Positions 15,793 through 23,274 of a stretch of 50,168 nucleotides of DNA are shown here, piece by piece. Location of the stretch: NCBI GenBank assembly GCA_021800165.1, contig JAJYZF010000024.1, positions 1 through 50,168 of the forward strand, in the 5' to 3' direction. Within the stretch, counting starts at the first letter, position 1; every line of letters begins with the position of its first letter. The translations under genes and the position numbers were made by a program. The notes under the pieces are model-generated. The model did not search any database. It was not told where the DNA came from and saw nothing but the letters and a program-made list of their open reading frames with translations. Source of the DNA: Planctomycetota bacterium. Its GTDB lineage: Bacteria > Planctomycetota > Phycisphaerae > WQYP01.

Positions 15793-16560
15793 ATGAAACT
15801 CTCGAAAAAAGTTGCCATTATCACGGGTGCTGCCACCGGTATCGGCCAAGCCATGGCGGTGCGTTTTGCCCAGGAAGGTGCGGCGGTGGTGATTGACTAT
15901 GTGGGTAAACCGGGCACGGCGGATGATTCGTTGGCCAAAATCAAAGCCGTGGGCGGCAAGGCCATAGCGGTGAACGCGGATGTTTCCAACCCCGACCAGG
16001 CCGCCAACATGATCGCGGAAGCGGTTAAGGCTTTCGGCGGCCTGGATATTCTGGTGAATAACGCGGGGATTGAATACAAGCATCCGTTTTTGGAATTTCC
16101 CATTGACCAGGTGCAGAAGATATTTGCGGTGAATTTATTGGGTCCGCTGGTGTGCGCCCAGGCGGCGGCCCGGCAGATGGTAAAACAAGGCCGGGGTGGA
16201 CGCATCATCAACATCTCCTCCATTCATGAAGACCTGCCCATGCAGACCAACGCTCCTTACTGCGCCACCAAAGGCGGCATACGTATGTTGATGCGGACTA
16301 TCGCCGTGGAACTGGCCCCCTACAAAATAACGGTGAACAATATCGGTCCGGGAGCTATTTTTACACCGATCGATCAAGATGTGGAATCCAATCCGGAAAT
16401 GGAAAAGGCTTTGATGGCGGAAATTCCATTGGCTCGCTGGGGCAAGCCGGAGGAGGTCGCGGGCTTGGCTGTCTATCTGGCCTCGGACGAAGCCGGGTAC
16501 GTGACTGGATCGACTTATTTTATTGATGGCGGCATGTTGCGCCAGGCGGGTGCTTTGTAA
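15793..16560 (+). CDS. short-chain dehydrogenase/reductase, glucose-1-dehydrogenase-like
   Basis: A 255-residue classical SDR. It has the nucleotide-binding TGAATGIG near residue 11, the NNAG motif, the catalytic serine of NISSIHEDLP, and the YCATKGG motif supplying Tyr and Lys. The C-terminus GYVTGSTYFIDGGML is typical of glucose 1-dehydrogenase-like members. It would oxidise or reduce a sugar or polyol with NAD(P). The ATG has AGGAG and AAGG just upstream (within ACAGGAGCCAAGG). It starts a run of four closely spaced plus-strand genes, which suggests an operon. Confidence 0.9.
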   Translation: MKLSKKVAIITGAATGIGQAMAVRFAQEGAAVVIDYVGKPGTADDSLAKIKAVGGKAIAVNADVSNPDQAANMIAEAVKAFGGLDILVNNAGIEYKHPFLEFPIDQVQKIFAVNLLGPLVCAQAAARQMVKQGRGGRIINISSIHEDLPMQTNAPYCATKGGIRMLMRTIAVELAPYKITVNNIGPGAIFTPIDQDVESNPEMEKALMAEIPLARWGKPEEVAGLAVYLASDEAGYVTGSTYFIDGGMLRQAGAL

Positions 16561-16599
16561 ACTCGCCACCCAAGAGGCGTTTATACCGGGAGAATTTTT

Positions 16600-16869
16600 A
16601 TGCACCGTATCACGCTGATGGTTCTGCCTGACAATGCCGCTTGCGCGGCGGCTTGGAAAATGCTGAGCTTGGTACTTTCGCCGCGTATTGTCTCGGTGAT
16701 CGAGGAAATCGATATCACCACCGACCCGGAGCTGCTGGAAAAATATCGCGATGCGGTGCCGGTATTGTTGGTGGATGGTAAGGAGCGGTTCCGCAACCCC
16801 ATTGATCCAGATGAGTTGGCGCGATCGTTTAACAATGAGTTTGGCGAAAGATTTATCGGCTTTACGTGA
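16600..16869 (+). CDS. glutaredoxin-like protein (DUF836 type)
   Basis: An 89-residue protein with the beta-alpha-beta start of a thioredoxin fold (MHRITLMVLPDNAACAAAWK) and the cis-proline segment AVPVLLVDGKERFRNPIDPD typical of small glutaredoxin-like proteins. Where the family usually has CxxC, only Cys15 is present (C-A-A-A), so a dithiol mechanism is impossible and any redox role would be monothiol. A GGGAG precedes the ATG. It lies 39 bp after the SDR gene and 73 bp before the thioesterase gene. Confidence 0.75.
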   Translation: MHRITLMVLPDNAACAAAWKMLSLVLSPRIVSVIEEIDITTDPELLEKYRDAVPVLLVDGKERFRNPIDPDELARSFNNEFGERFIGFT

Positions 16870-16942
16870 GGTCTCCACGGCGGTTTACCGGACGCAGGCC
16901 CGCAGCCATCGCCGCGCCGATCAAAAACCGCAAGACGCTGCT

Positions 16943-17362
16943 ATGACCACCCAATGTACCATTCCCATTCGTGTGCGCTACGTGGAATGTGATTCCATGG
17001 GCTATCTGCATCACTCCCATTTCCTGCCCTATTTTGAGATGGGACGCACGGAATTGCTGCGCTTGTGTGGCATGCGCTACCGGGATCTGGAGGATCAGGG
17101 GATCGCGTTTGTGGTGACCAAAATAGCGGTTTCCTTTAAGCGCCCCGCCCGCTATGACGATGATCTGGAGTTGGTCACGAAAATAGTTCGGCAAACACAC
17201 GTGCGTATTGACCATACGTATGAATTATACCGTCAGGAATCACGCCAACTTCTGTGTACCGCGGATTCCACGATCGCCTGTGTCAATCATCAGGGGCAGG
17301 TGATCGCCATCCCGGAAAAGCTTGCCGTGATGCGTGCGTCTTTCGCAAAAAAACATACTTAA
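16943..17362 (+). CDS. acyl-CoA thioesterase, YbgC/4HBT family
   Basis: A 139-residue hot-dog-fold protein. The motif RVRYVECDSMGYLHHSHFLP carries the catalytic Asp of the YbgC/4-hydroxybenzoyl-CoA thioesterase group, followed by YFEMGRTELLR. The usual segment near residue 60-80, FVVTKIAVSFKRPARYDDDLEL, is also present. It would hydrolyse acyl-CoA or aroyl-CoA thioesters in the cytoplasm. I chose the ATG at 16943 because upstream sequence overlaps the preceding gene in another frame and is not protein-like. The next gene starts 20 bp after its stop. Confidence 0.88.
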   Translation: MTTQCTIPIRVRYVECDSMGYLHHSHFLPYFEMGRTELLRLCGMRYRDLEDQGIAFVVTKIAVSFKRPARYDDDLELVTKIVRQTHVRIDHTYELYRQESRQLLCTADSTIACVNHQGQVIAIPEKLAVMRASFAKKHT

Positions 17363-17382
17363 CTCTGTCCATTGGAGCAATC

Positions 17383-18774
17383 ATGCCGGGATGGGATACA
17401 AATCGTGCTCTGGTGTGGGAAGAGTTTGTAGAGGCCAAGCAGGAGGGACGTTCTGCCGAAGCTCTGGATGCCCTGCGGCCGGCTTTTGAAAAAGCCGGCG
17501 ATGATGCGGAACAACTTGCCGCGGTCTACGCCGCATTGACCAAAGTAGCCCTATCGGATTCTTTCCCTTTCCGGGAACCTTCCGATTTAGCGGGCATCCG
17601 GGCACATCGGCCGGTACCCCCTTTTCAGCCGCGTATCCAGCTCACTGCAAAGCAACTTTTTGACCGAATGTACGGGGCTTGGCTGGGCCGTTGCGTTGGA
17701 TGCGCCCTGGGTAAACCGGTGGAATGTTTTATGGGTCCACAGGCGGGGATGTCATCCAAGGATCGAATTAAAACCTATCTTAAGGCTGTGGGTGCCGACG
17801 AATATCCGCTCAAGGACTATTTCCCTCAACATTCTCCGGCCGAGGCCCGCACCGGTGCGGTTGGCTGCAAGGCCTCGACCCGGGAACATATCGCTTTTAT
17901 GGAAACCGACGATGACATCCGCTATACGATCATCGGACAGATCGTTTTAAGCGAAAAATCCGCTGACTTTACCTCGTGGGATGTGGCCTGGGCCTGGATG
18001 CAGCATCTTCCCTATCGGGCGGTTTGTACCGCGGAAACACAGGCCTATCGGAATCTGGTGGATCGCTATGACTTTCATTGCGGGACTCCCGCGGCGGAGC
18101 CGGACTGGCAGTGGGTCCGCACTCATCACAATCCTTACCGCGAATGGATTGGGGCTCAAATACGGGCTGATTCCTGGGGTTACGCGGCACCAGGAAACCC
18201 GCCATTGGCGGCGGAATTTGCCTGGCGCGATGCCCGCATATCGCACGTTAAAAATGGCATCTACGGCGAAATGTTTGTCGCCGCCATGATCGCCGCCGCC
18301 TTCGCCTGCAATGACGCTCGCGAAATTATCACTGCGGGTTTGGCCCAGATACCCTCAACCTCCCGGCTCTTCAAGGCCGTGCAGGAGGTGGTGGCCATCT
18401 GCGATAAATATCGCCTGGATCCAGAACGATTCGAGGCGGTTTTGGATGAAATCTACGCCTTGCTGGGGCACTATCACCCCGTCCACACCATCAACAATGC
18501 GGCACTGGTGGTGGCTGGCTTGCTGCTGGGCGGGCAGGACTTTGGTCGGGCCATAACCATCGCAGTCATGGGCGGGTGGGATACTGACTGTAATGGGGCA
18601 ACGGTTGGGTCGATCGTGGGAGCGATGCGTGGGGCAAAGTTGTTGCCGGACCGCTGGACCGCACCTCTGCATGACCGGCTCTTGGGTGGCATTGTCGATT
18701 ATCACCCGATTGCCATTTCCGACACTGCGCAGCGCAGCGTCGCCATTGCCTCGAAAATTGCTCCTCTCTTCTGA
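17383..18774 (+). CDS. ADP-ribosylglycohydrolase-family protein
   Basis: A 463-residue protein; the ATG at 17383 has TTGGAG 6 nt upstream. An N-terminal helical extension of about 85 residues is followed by the fold's start RMYGAWLGRCVGCALGKPVE. The metal-binding motif METDDDIRYT and the C-terminal GGWDTDCNGATVGSIVGA supply the acidic ligands of the binuclear magnesium site of the DraG/ARH family. Known members remove ADP-ribose from proteins or act on related glycosides; many bacterial paralogues have no known substrate. The neighbouring SDR, thioesterase and sugar isomerase genes hint at metabolism rather than nitrogenase control. No DraT-like transferase is seen in the window. Confidence 0.88.
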   Translation: MPGWDTNRALVWEEFVEAKQEGRSAEALDALRPAFEKAGDDAEQLAAVYAALTKVALSDSFPFREPSDLAGIRAHRPVPPFQPRIQLTAKQLFDRMYGAWLGRCVGCALGKPVECFMGPQAGMSSKDRIKTYLKAVGADEYPLKDYFPQHSPAEARTGAVGCKASTREHIAFMETDDDIRYTIIGQIVLSEKSADFTSWDVAWAWMQHLPYRAVCTAETQAYRNLVDRYDFHCGTPAAEPDWQWVRTHHNPYREWIGAQIRADSWGYAAPGNPPLAAEFAWRDARISHVKNGIYGEMFVAAMIAAAFACNDAREIITAGLAQIPSTSRLFKAVQEVVAICDKYRLDPERFEAVLDEIYALLGHYHPVHTINNAALVVAGLLLGGQDFGRAITIAVMGGWDTDCNGATVGSIVGAMRGAKLLPDRWTAPLHDRLLGGIVDYHPIAISDTAQRSVAIASKIAPLF

Positions 18775-19082
18775 AAGGATAACTCCTCTGATGCTTTGAC
18801 CCAGCACCTGCTATTGGGTGTTGATTGCGCGGCGCTCGGTCAGATGGCGGAAGTCAGCGGTGAGGACCGAATTGGTCCCCCATGGAGCCGTTTCGTCGGC
18901 CTTTCGGGCAGCGTTTTGCTCTGGTCCTGCTCCTTGAAATGGCCTGGCAAGGCGCTTCCTTCTGATGGGGCGGTTATCACCCATCGCCATTGTCAACCGT
19001 CTCCGCTGCCGGTACGATTTCTGGTTGGGGTGTTCGGCGGCCAGGGGTTGACGGGCTACAATTTTTATAATGGAGATCTTCG
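18775..19082 (+). other. 308-bp intergenic region
   Basis: No gene recognised. TTGACG (19048-19053) and TATAAT (19066-19071) occur but are only 12 bp apart and the second is too close to the next start codon, so I do not call a promoter. The weak stem ACCCA/TGGGT near 18799-18820 could mark the end of the preceding operon. Confidence 0.35.
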
Positions 19083-19907
19083 ATGGAGTATATTTGCCTG
19101 AACCGTGGAACCACCGGGGGCAATCTATCGCAGGAAGAGTTTGTGGAACTTGCGGCCGGAGCGGGCTTTGCCGGCGCTGATGTGGACATCAACTACGGTG
19201 TCCAGCACGGAGTTGCGAAACTTGCGGATCTCTACGCCACCCATCATCTGCGTTTTGGCGGGTGGGGAGCGCCTGATTTTCGGGCGGAAAGTGCCAAATT
19301 GCCGGAGGGTCTGGCGCAATTAAAAAAAATGGCATCCGTGGCCGCGCAAGTCAAAGCCGATTCCTGCGCCACCTGGATTATGCCTTCTTCCGATCTGCCT
19401 TTTCTGGAAAACTGGAACTTTCACGTGTCCCGGATCAAACCGATTGCCGAGATTTTGCGCGAGCACGGCCTTCGCTTCGGACTGGAATTTGTGGCTCCCT
19501 ACCATTTGCGGCGTAAGTTCAAACACGAATTTATTTTTACACCTGGCCTGATGCTGGAATTGGCTGATGCCATTGGCACTAACGTGGGCTTGCTGGTGGA
19601 TAGTTTCCATTGCCACACCGCGGGCACCACCTGGCAACATCTGGCAGAGATACCGGCAAAGAGAATTGTACTGGCGCACCTCAATGACGCTCCGCGAGTG
19701 CCGGTCGGTCAAGTGCAGGACGGCGAGCGATTATTGCCCGGTGATGGTGGCATTGACTTAACGGGATTTTTGCAGGCACTCCGGCGTACGGGCTACAATG
19801 GCCCCATGTCGCTGGAAGTTTTCAATCAACCGCTTCGTGAAATGCCCGCCCCGCAAGCGGCCACCTTGGCCTGGCGGGCCACCCAGCGTGTTCTGCAAGG
19901 ATTATAG
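19083..19907 (+). CDS. sugar phosphate isomerase/epimerase (xylose-isomerase-like TIM barrel)
   Basis: A 274-residue AP-endonuclease-2-type TIM barrel. GGAG lies about 7 nt before the ATG. Metal-site strands are visible: RFGLEFVAPYH with a conserved Glu, NVGLLVDSFHCHTAGTTW with Asp and His, RIVLAHLNDAP with His and Asp, and the C-terminal GPMSLEVFNQ with Glu. The segment LLPGDGGIDLTGFLQALRRT is typical of the inositol/sugar epimerase group. It probably isomerises or epimerises a free sugar or sugar acid. It precedes the AraC regulator, which may control it. Confidence 0.85.
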   Translation: MEYICLNRGTTGGNLSQEEFVELAAGAGFAGADVDINYGVQHGVAKLADLYATHHLRFGGWGAPDFRAESAKLPEGLAQLKKMASVAAQVKADSCATWIMPSSDLPFLENWNFHVSRIKPIAEILREHGLRFGLEFVAPYHLRRKFKHEFIFTPGLMLELADAIGTNVGLLVDSFHCHTAGTTWQHLAEIPAKRIVLAHLNDAPRVPVGQVQDGERLLPGDGGIDLTGFLQALRRTGYNGPMSLEVFNQPLREMPAPQAATLAWRATQRVLQGL

Positions 19908-19940
19908 CTGGCCCTGGCAGAAGTGGTAACGGACTCAACG

Positions 19941-20028
19941 TTCAAGAGAATTCGGCGCTGGAATGCGTTGTGGTGCGAGCCGCAACAGGGATCTGGGGGC
20001 AAAGGTATTGCTGGTAAATTCTCTTGAA
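19941..20028. promoter_or_regulatory. perfect 12-bp inverted repeat upstream of the AraC gene
   Basis: TTCAAGAGAATT at 19941-19952 and AATTCTCTTGAA at 20017-20028 are exact reverse complements separated by 64 nt, in the short gap between the isomerase stop and the AraC start. The right arm ends about 20 nt before the AraC start codon. The spacing and position suit a pair of operator half-sites for the AraC protein (autoregulation by looping), but the arms could also form an RNA stem. Confidence 0.5.
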
Positions 20029-20049
20029 GGGTGATAGCGTGGGGTGCAC

Positions 20050-20895
20050 ATGGCTAAATCTTCCAACGTTTTTGCCCGTCCTCTGGCGGCATCGTGGGAC
20101 GGCCCGCTTTACCGGCCCTTCCAACTGGGTGAAACGTGTGAGGAGTATTCGCAGCGCCGAACGCCGCTCTTTTTAGAGGCGGTGGATCCTGAAGGGGTGT
20201 GGATCTATACGCTATCCGGCTATGCCTACTACGAAAGAGCCGGGGAATTGCACATCCTTTCCGCAGGCACTGTGTTGGCCATCCGCCACCCCGATTCCGG
20301 CTGGTTGGAACGCGTGGCCAAGGGCAGCCCCTGGCGGTATTTATGGATCCATGTGGCCAGCGGCTTGGCGTTGGACATGTTCACCTTCATTCAGACCAAA
20401 TTCGGTTTTCTGGGGCACATGCCGCCGCGTGCGCAAAGCGTGCGCAAAGCCCGAGCACTCATTGAACTGGCGGTGAAGCGGCCGCAACGCAGTGAACATT
20501 TCTGGTCCTTGCGCACGTTTGAATGGCTCAATACGTGGTGGCAGGATGCCCGCCGTTATCACCCACCTGCGGAAAAAGGCGGGGCGACTACCGTGCCGGA
20601 TCATCCGCAGCCACAGGTGTTTATGCCGGACAGCGTCAAGGGCTTCGCCCGGCGCATGGGTTATTCACGTTCCTACCTTACCCGCAAATTAACCCGCGAA
20701 TGGCACGAAAGTCCGGGCAAGGTGTTTCGCCGGGCACGTATGAACGAAGCCGCACGCCTGCTTAAGAACACGGACCTGCCCGTGGCCAGAATTGCCCGGC
20801 TGGTGGGATTTGTGGCCGTGACATCCTTTTGCCGGTCATTTCGACGCGAGTTCAAAGAGTCACCTCGCGATTATCGCTTCAAGGACCGTCGGTAG
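20050..20895 (+). CDS. AraC-family transcriptional regulator
   Basis: A 281-residue regulator. The N-terminal half looks like the cupin-type sensing domain of AraC proteins (for example VWIYTLSGYAYYERAGELH and LSAGTVLAIRHPDSGWLERV). The C-terminal 100 residues hold two helix-turn-helix units: GFARRMGYSRSYLTRKLTRE and IARLVGFVAVTSFCRSFRRE, followed by SPRDYR, the standard AraC end. It likely senses a sugar and controls nearby carbohydrate genes such as the isomerase. GTG at 20044 is an alternative start two codons upstream. The inverted repeat just upstream is a candidate binding site. Confidence 0.9.
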   Translation: MAKSSNVFARPLAASWDGPLYRPFQLGETCEEYSQRRTPLFLEAVDPEGVWIYTLSGYAYYERAGELHILSAGTVLAIRHPDSGWLERVAKGSPWRYLWIHVASGLALDMFTFIQTKFGFLGHMPPRAQSVRKARALIELAVKRPQRSEHFWSLRTFEWLNTWWQDARRYHPPAEKGGATTVPDHPQPQVFMPDSVKGFARRMGYSRSYLTRKLTREWHESPGKVFRRARMNEAARLLKNTDLPVARIARLVGFVAVTSFCRSFRREFKESPRDYRFKDRR

Positions 20896-21082
20896 CCCGC
20901 TCCTGAGCGTGAAGAATATCCGCGATAAGTCATTTTCAGACAGCACCAATTCGCCATTCGCACCAGTGCTCTGGTTTGACCTGGCAGGGAGCTTACGCTA
21001 CCGTAAAAAGGCCCATGGTGTCATGGTCGGCGGTGCCTGTTGCGCCGACGGTCGTGATGGGCTTGGTAGGGGCTATGCAATT

Positions 21083-21169
21083 GGAGGCGTGGCAGAGCGG
21101 TTGATTGCGCCGGTCTTGAAAACCGGTGACGGGGCAACTCGTCCGGGGGTTCGAATCCCTCCGCCTCCG
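21083..21169 (+). tRNA. tRNA-Ser (anticodon TGA)
   Basis: An 87-nt class II tRNA. GGAGGCG and CGCCTCC form the acceptor stem, CCGGT/ACCGG closes the loop CTTGAAA with anticodon TGA, the long variable arm is TGACGGGGCAACTCGTCC, and the T-loop is GGTTCGAATCC. The discriminator is G, as usual for serine. CCA is not encoded. Confidence 0.97.
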
Positions 21170-21360
21170 TTGGCCCTTCCAAGTAGACGACCCGGATGTC
21201 AGCGAACAAAAAGGTGCGTCACCAGCTTGGCCCATGGAGTGGTCTTGCCAAGGCCGTTGGCTAAAGCCACCATTGGGCTGTCGTCTCGTGGCGGTATTCC
21301 GGCCCGCCGGGCCAATGGCATGGGGTTCAACAGAAAGCGGAAAGTAGAGATTTTACCTTG

Positions 21361-21894
21361 GTGGAACTGGCTTATAAAATCGCGGTGCTGGTGTACTTGT
21401 TCAATCCCCACGGACAGATGTTGCTGCTGAAGCGCTGCCGTAGTCCCAACCTGAATCTTTATTCGCCAGTCGGCGGCAAGCTGGAACAAGCCAGTGGCGA
21501 GTCGCCATTTGCCTGCGCGTTACGAGAAATCGCCGAGGAAACAGGCCAGCGCCTGACCATGGCGGATATCCGTTTGCTGGGAATTGTTTCAGAAAAGGCC
21601 TTTGAAGGTCGCGGTCATTGGCTGATATTTTGCTTTGAGTCTTTGACTGCTGTTGATTTTCCGGCGCACGAGATTCCGGAGGGAAGGTTGGAATGGGTAG
21701 ACCCCGCCGAGGTGACCCACCTGCGGATTCCGCAAACCGACCGCGTAATTATATGGCCCTTGGTGCGGCAACACAGCCTGAATCTCAATCCGCGCGGTGC
21801 TGGTTCACGCGCGGAAATTTTCAGTGTACATATCGATTGTTCGGGCGGCTGCGACGCGTTTCAAACCACGCTGGAGCAATCCCATAGCGCTTAA
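21361..21894 (+). CDS. Nudix hydrolase
   Basis: About 177 residues from GTG 21361; TTG at 21358 is equally possible and no strong ribosome site is seen. The Nudix box is GGKLEQASGESPFACALREI followed by AEETGQ. The REIAEE core is intact, but the loop before it is two residues longer than the canonical GX5EX7REUXEEXGU spacing, and the last hydrophobic position is Gln. The N-terminal AVLVYLFNPHGQMLLLKR resembles 8-oxo-dGTP/MutT-like members. The probable role is hydrolysis of a nucleoside diphosphate derivative; the substrate is unknown. It stands alone after tRNA-Ser and converges on the acidic-tail gene. Confidence 0.82.
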   Translation: MELAYKIAVLVYLFNPHGQMLLLKRCRSPNLNLYSPVGGKLEQASGESPFACALREIAEETGQRLTMADIRLLGIVSEKAFEGRGHWLIFCFESLTAVDFPAHEIPEGRLEWVDPAEVTHLRIPQTDRVIIWPLVRQHSLNLNPRGAGSRAEIFSVHIDCSGGCDAFQTTLEQSHSA

Positions 21895-21918
21895 TTCGTT
21901 AGCGGCAACGGTTATGGG

Positions 21919-22095
21919 TTACTCATCCTCATCTTCATCGTAGAAAATTTCTTCGTCATCATCGATATCTTCATCGTCGAAGCCTTCTTCCACGTCGTCG
22001 TCATCGTCATCGAAGTCGTCATCATCGTCGTCGTCTTCGGCCTCATCATCGTCATCGTCCAAGTCGTCATCATCGTCGGCGATATCGTCATCATC
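21919..22095 (-). repeat. low-complexity Asp-codon tract
   Basis: The DNA coding the acidic tail is a near-periodic series of GAT and GAC codons (read on the plus strand as ATC/GTC triplets) with occasional GAA. Such imperfect trinucleotide tracts may change length by slippage without shifting frame. Confidence 0.7.
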
Positions 22096-22326
22096 CGCCC
22101 GCTTGCGCTTGGCCAAGCCTAACGGGATTATCTCATCAACGTCGGGTAGGTCTGCGATCGCGCTGCTGGACCAAAGGGCCCAGATGCCCTGGGAATCCGT
22201 CGTTGCGACGTCTGCCCAGAGCAAGCCCGTGCCGACCAATCCTCGCATGAGCGCGGAAATCCGGGCAGACTCTGGAGAATCAGGATGGTCGTGGGCCGGA
22301 ACTCGTGATAACACAGATACGTTCAT
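21919..22326 (-). CDS. small protein with an extreme Asp/Glu-rich C-terminal tail
   Basis: A 135-residue protein. The ATG at 22326 has GGAGAAGAG about 7 nt upstream; the upstream in-frame ATG at 22395 lacks one. Residues 1-77 have ordinary composition (for example RISALMRGLVGTGLLWADVA) and could form a small folded domain; they end in a basic KRKR. From Asp78 to the end, 46 of 58 residues are Asp or Glu, with runs of up to seven Asp, interrupted by single hydrophobic residues. I do not recognise a family. Acidic tails of this kind occur in DNA-mimic, chaperone-like and RNA-polymerase delta-type proteins, but none of these is shown here. The gene is convergent with the Nudix gene. Confidence 0.7.
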   Translation of the reverse strand: MNVSVLSRVPAHDHPDSPESARISALMRGLVGTGLLWADVATTDSQGIWALWSSSAIADLPDVDEIIPLGLAKRKRADDDDIADDDDDLDDDDDEAEDDDDDDDFDDDDDDVEEGFDDEDIDDDEEIFYDEDEDE

Positions 22327-22734
22327 GGAACTCTTCTCCAAATGAGAACAGTGACAAGCACAACTTTGCAAACGGCCGGCGGAAACAATCCGCACGGCTG
22401 GACTTTTTCAATTTTACCGGTTGTAGCACCCCTATCAGCGAATGACCTAGGTTATTTTCGCCAAACCGCCCGAACTTTCAACCGGGCTGCGAAAGACCGA
22501 CCGCCGGTGAATTGGTGCAATTTATAAACCTCCGCGAGCAATTGTTCAACCCCCGGCGGGGATCGTCCACAGTTGGGCTTCTTTATACCGGCCCGGTGGA
22601 ATTCTCTGGCGTAAATTACCCACATTCTCCAAACTGTCAATCCACCTGGGCAAACTTTTTCAGTAGACTGCCGTCAGGGGCCAATGAGTCTGGCTGATGG
22701 TATGATAGGCTCGTCGTTATGAAAGGGACAAACC
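22327..22734 (+). other. 408-bp intergenic region between divergent genes
   Basis: It separates the acidic-tail gene from coaD. A TATGAT at 22701-22706 could be a -10 box for coaD, but no matching -35 is seen. No gene or RNA is recognised here. Confidence 0.35.
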
Positions 22735-23274
22735 GTGGCTAAAGCCAAGAGAATCGCGATTTTTCCAGGAACCTTTGATCCAATCACCCGGGGCCATCTG
22801 GATGTTATTCAACGCGGATGCCGACTTTTCGACCAGGTTATTGTTGCCATCGGCAGAAATCCGGACAAGGCCCAATTGTTTCCCGTCGAAGACCGACTGG
22901 ATATGATTCGCGGTCTGCTGGCCAAAATCCCCAATACCACGGTGGAAGCCTATAGTGGTCTTACGGTCGAATTGGTGCGGCATCGACGGGCGGTGGCCAT
23001 TCTCCGCGGACTGCGGAACATGACGGATTTGGAATACGAGTTCCAACTGGCTCTGACCAACCGGGCCGTCGCCGATGTGGACACCGTTTTCATTATGACC
23101 AACGAAAGGTTTGGCTTTACCTCCAGCAGTTTAATCCGGCAGATTGCGGCGTTCGGCGGCGACTTGGAAAGTCTTGCCGGTCTGCTGCCCCAAGTGGTGA
23201 TAAAAAAACTTCGTATCTACCGCGATCGTAAACTCGGGCCGTTTGCCCAGGCTCCGGTGGAACCACTGCGTTAA
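22735..23274 (+). CDS. coaD: phosphopantetheine adenylyltransferase
   Basis: A 179-residue CoaD. It catalyses the fourth step of coenzyme A synthesis, transfer of AMP from ATP to 4'-phosphopantetheine. The N-terminus [20 protein letters not shown] has the nucleotidyltransferase T-x-G-H motif; [20 protein letters not shown] and [11 protein letters not shown] are the usual later motifs (the latter matching ISSSxxR). Length is slightly above the family's 160 or so because of a short C-terminal tail. The start is GTG with GAAAGGGA upstream. Its stop codon overlaps that of the convergent gnd gene. Confidence 0.96.
   Translation: MAKAKRIAIFPGTFDPITRGHLDVIQRGCRLFDQVIVAIGRNPDKAQLFPVEDRLDMIRGLLAKIPNTTVEAYSGLTVELVRHRRAVAILRGLRNMTDLEYEFQLALTNRAVADVDTVFIMTNERFGFTSSSLIRQIAAFGGDLESLAGLLPQVVIKKLRIYRDRKLGPFAQAPVEPLR

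Noticed and set aside
21346..21369. Nudix start region resembling the prepilin FTLVEL signature, with 16 identical bases to 2344-2359
   Set aside because: The match stops after that stretch, no hydrophobic prepilin helix follows, and the Nudix protein explains the frame; probably coincidence.
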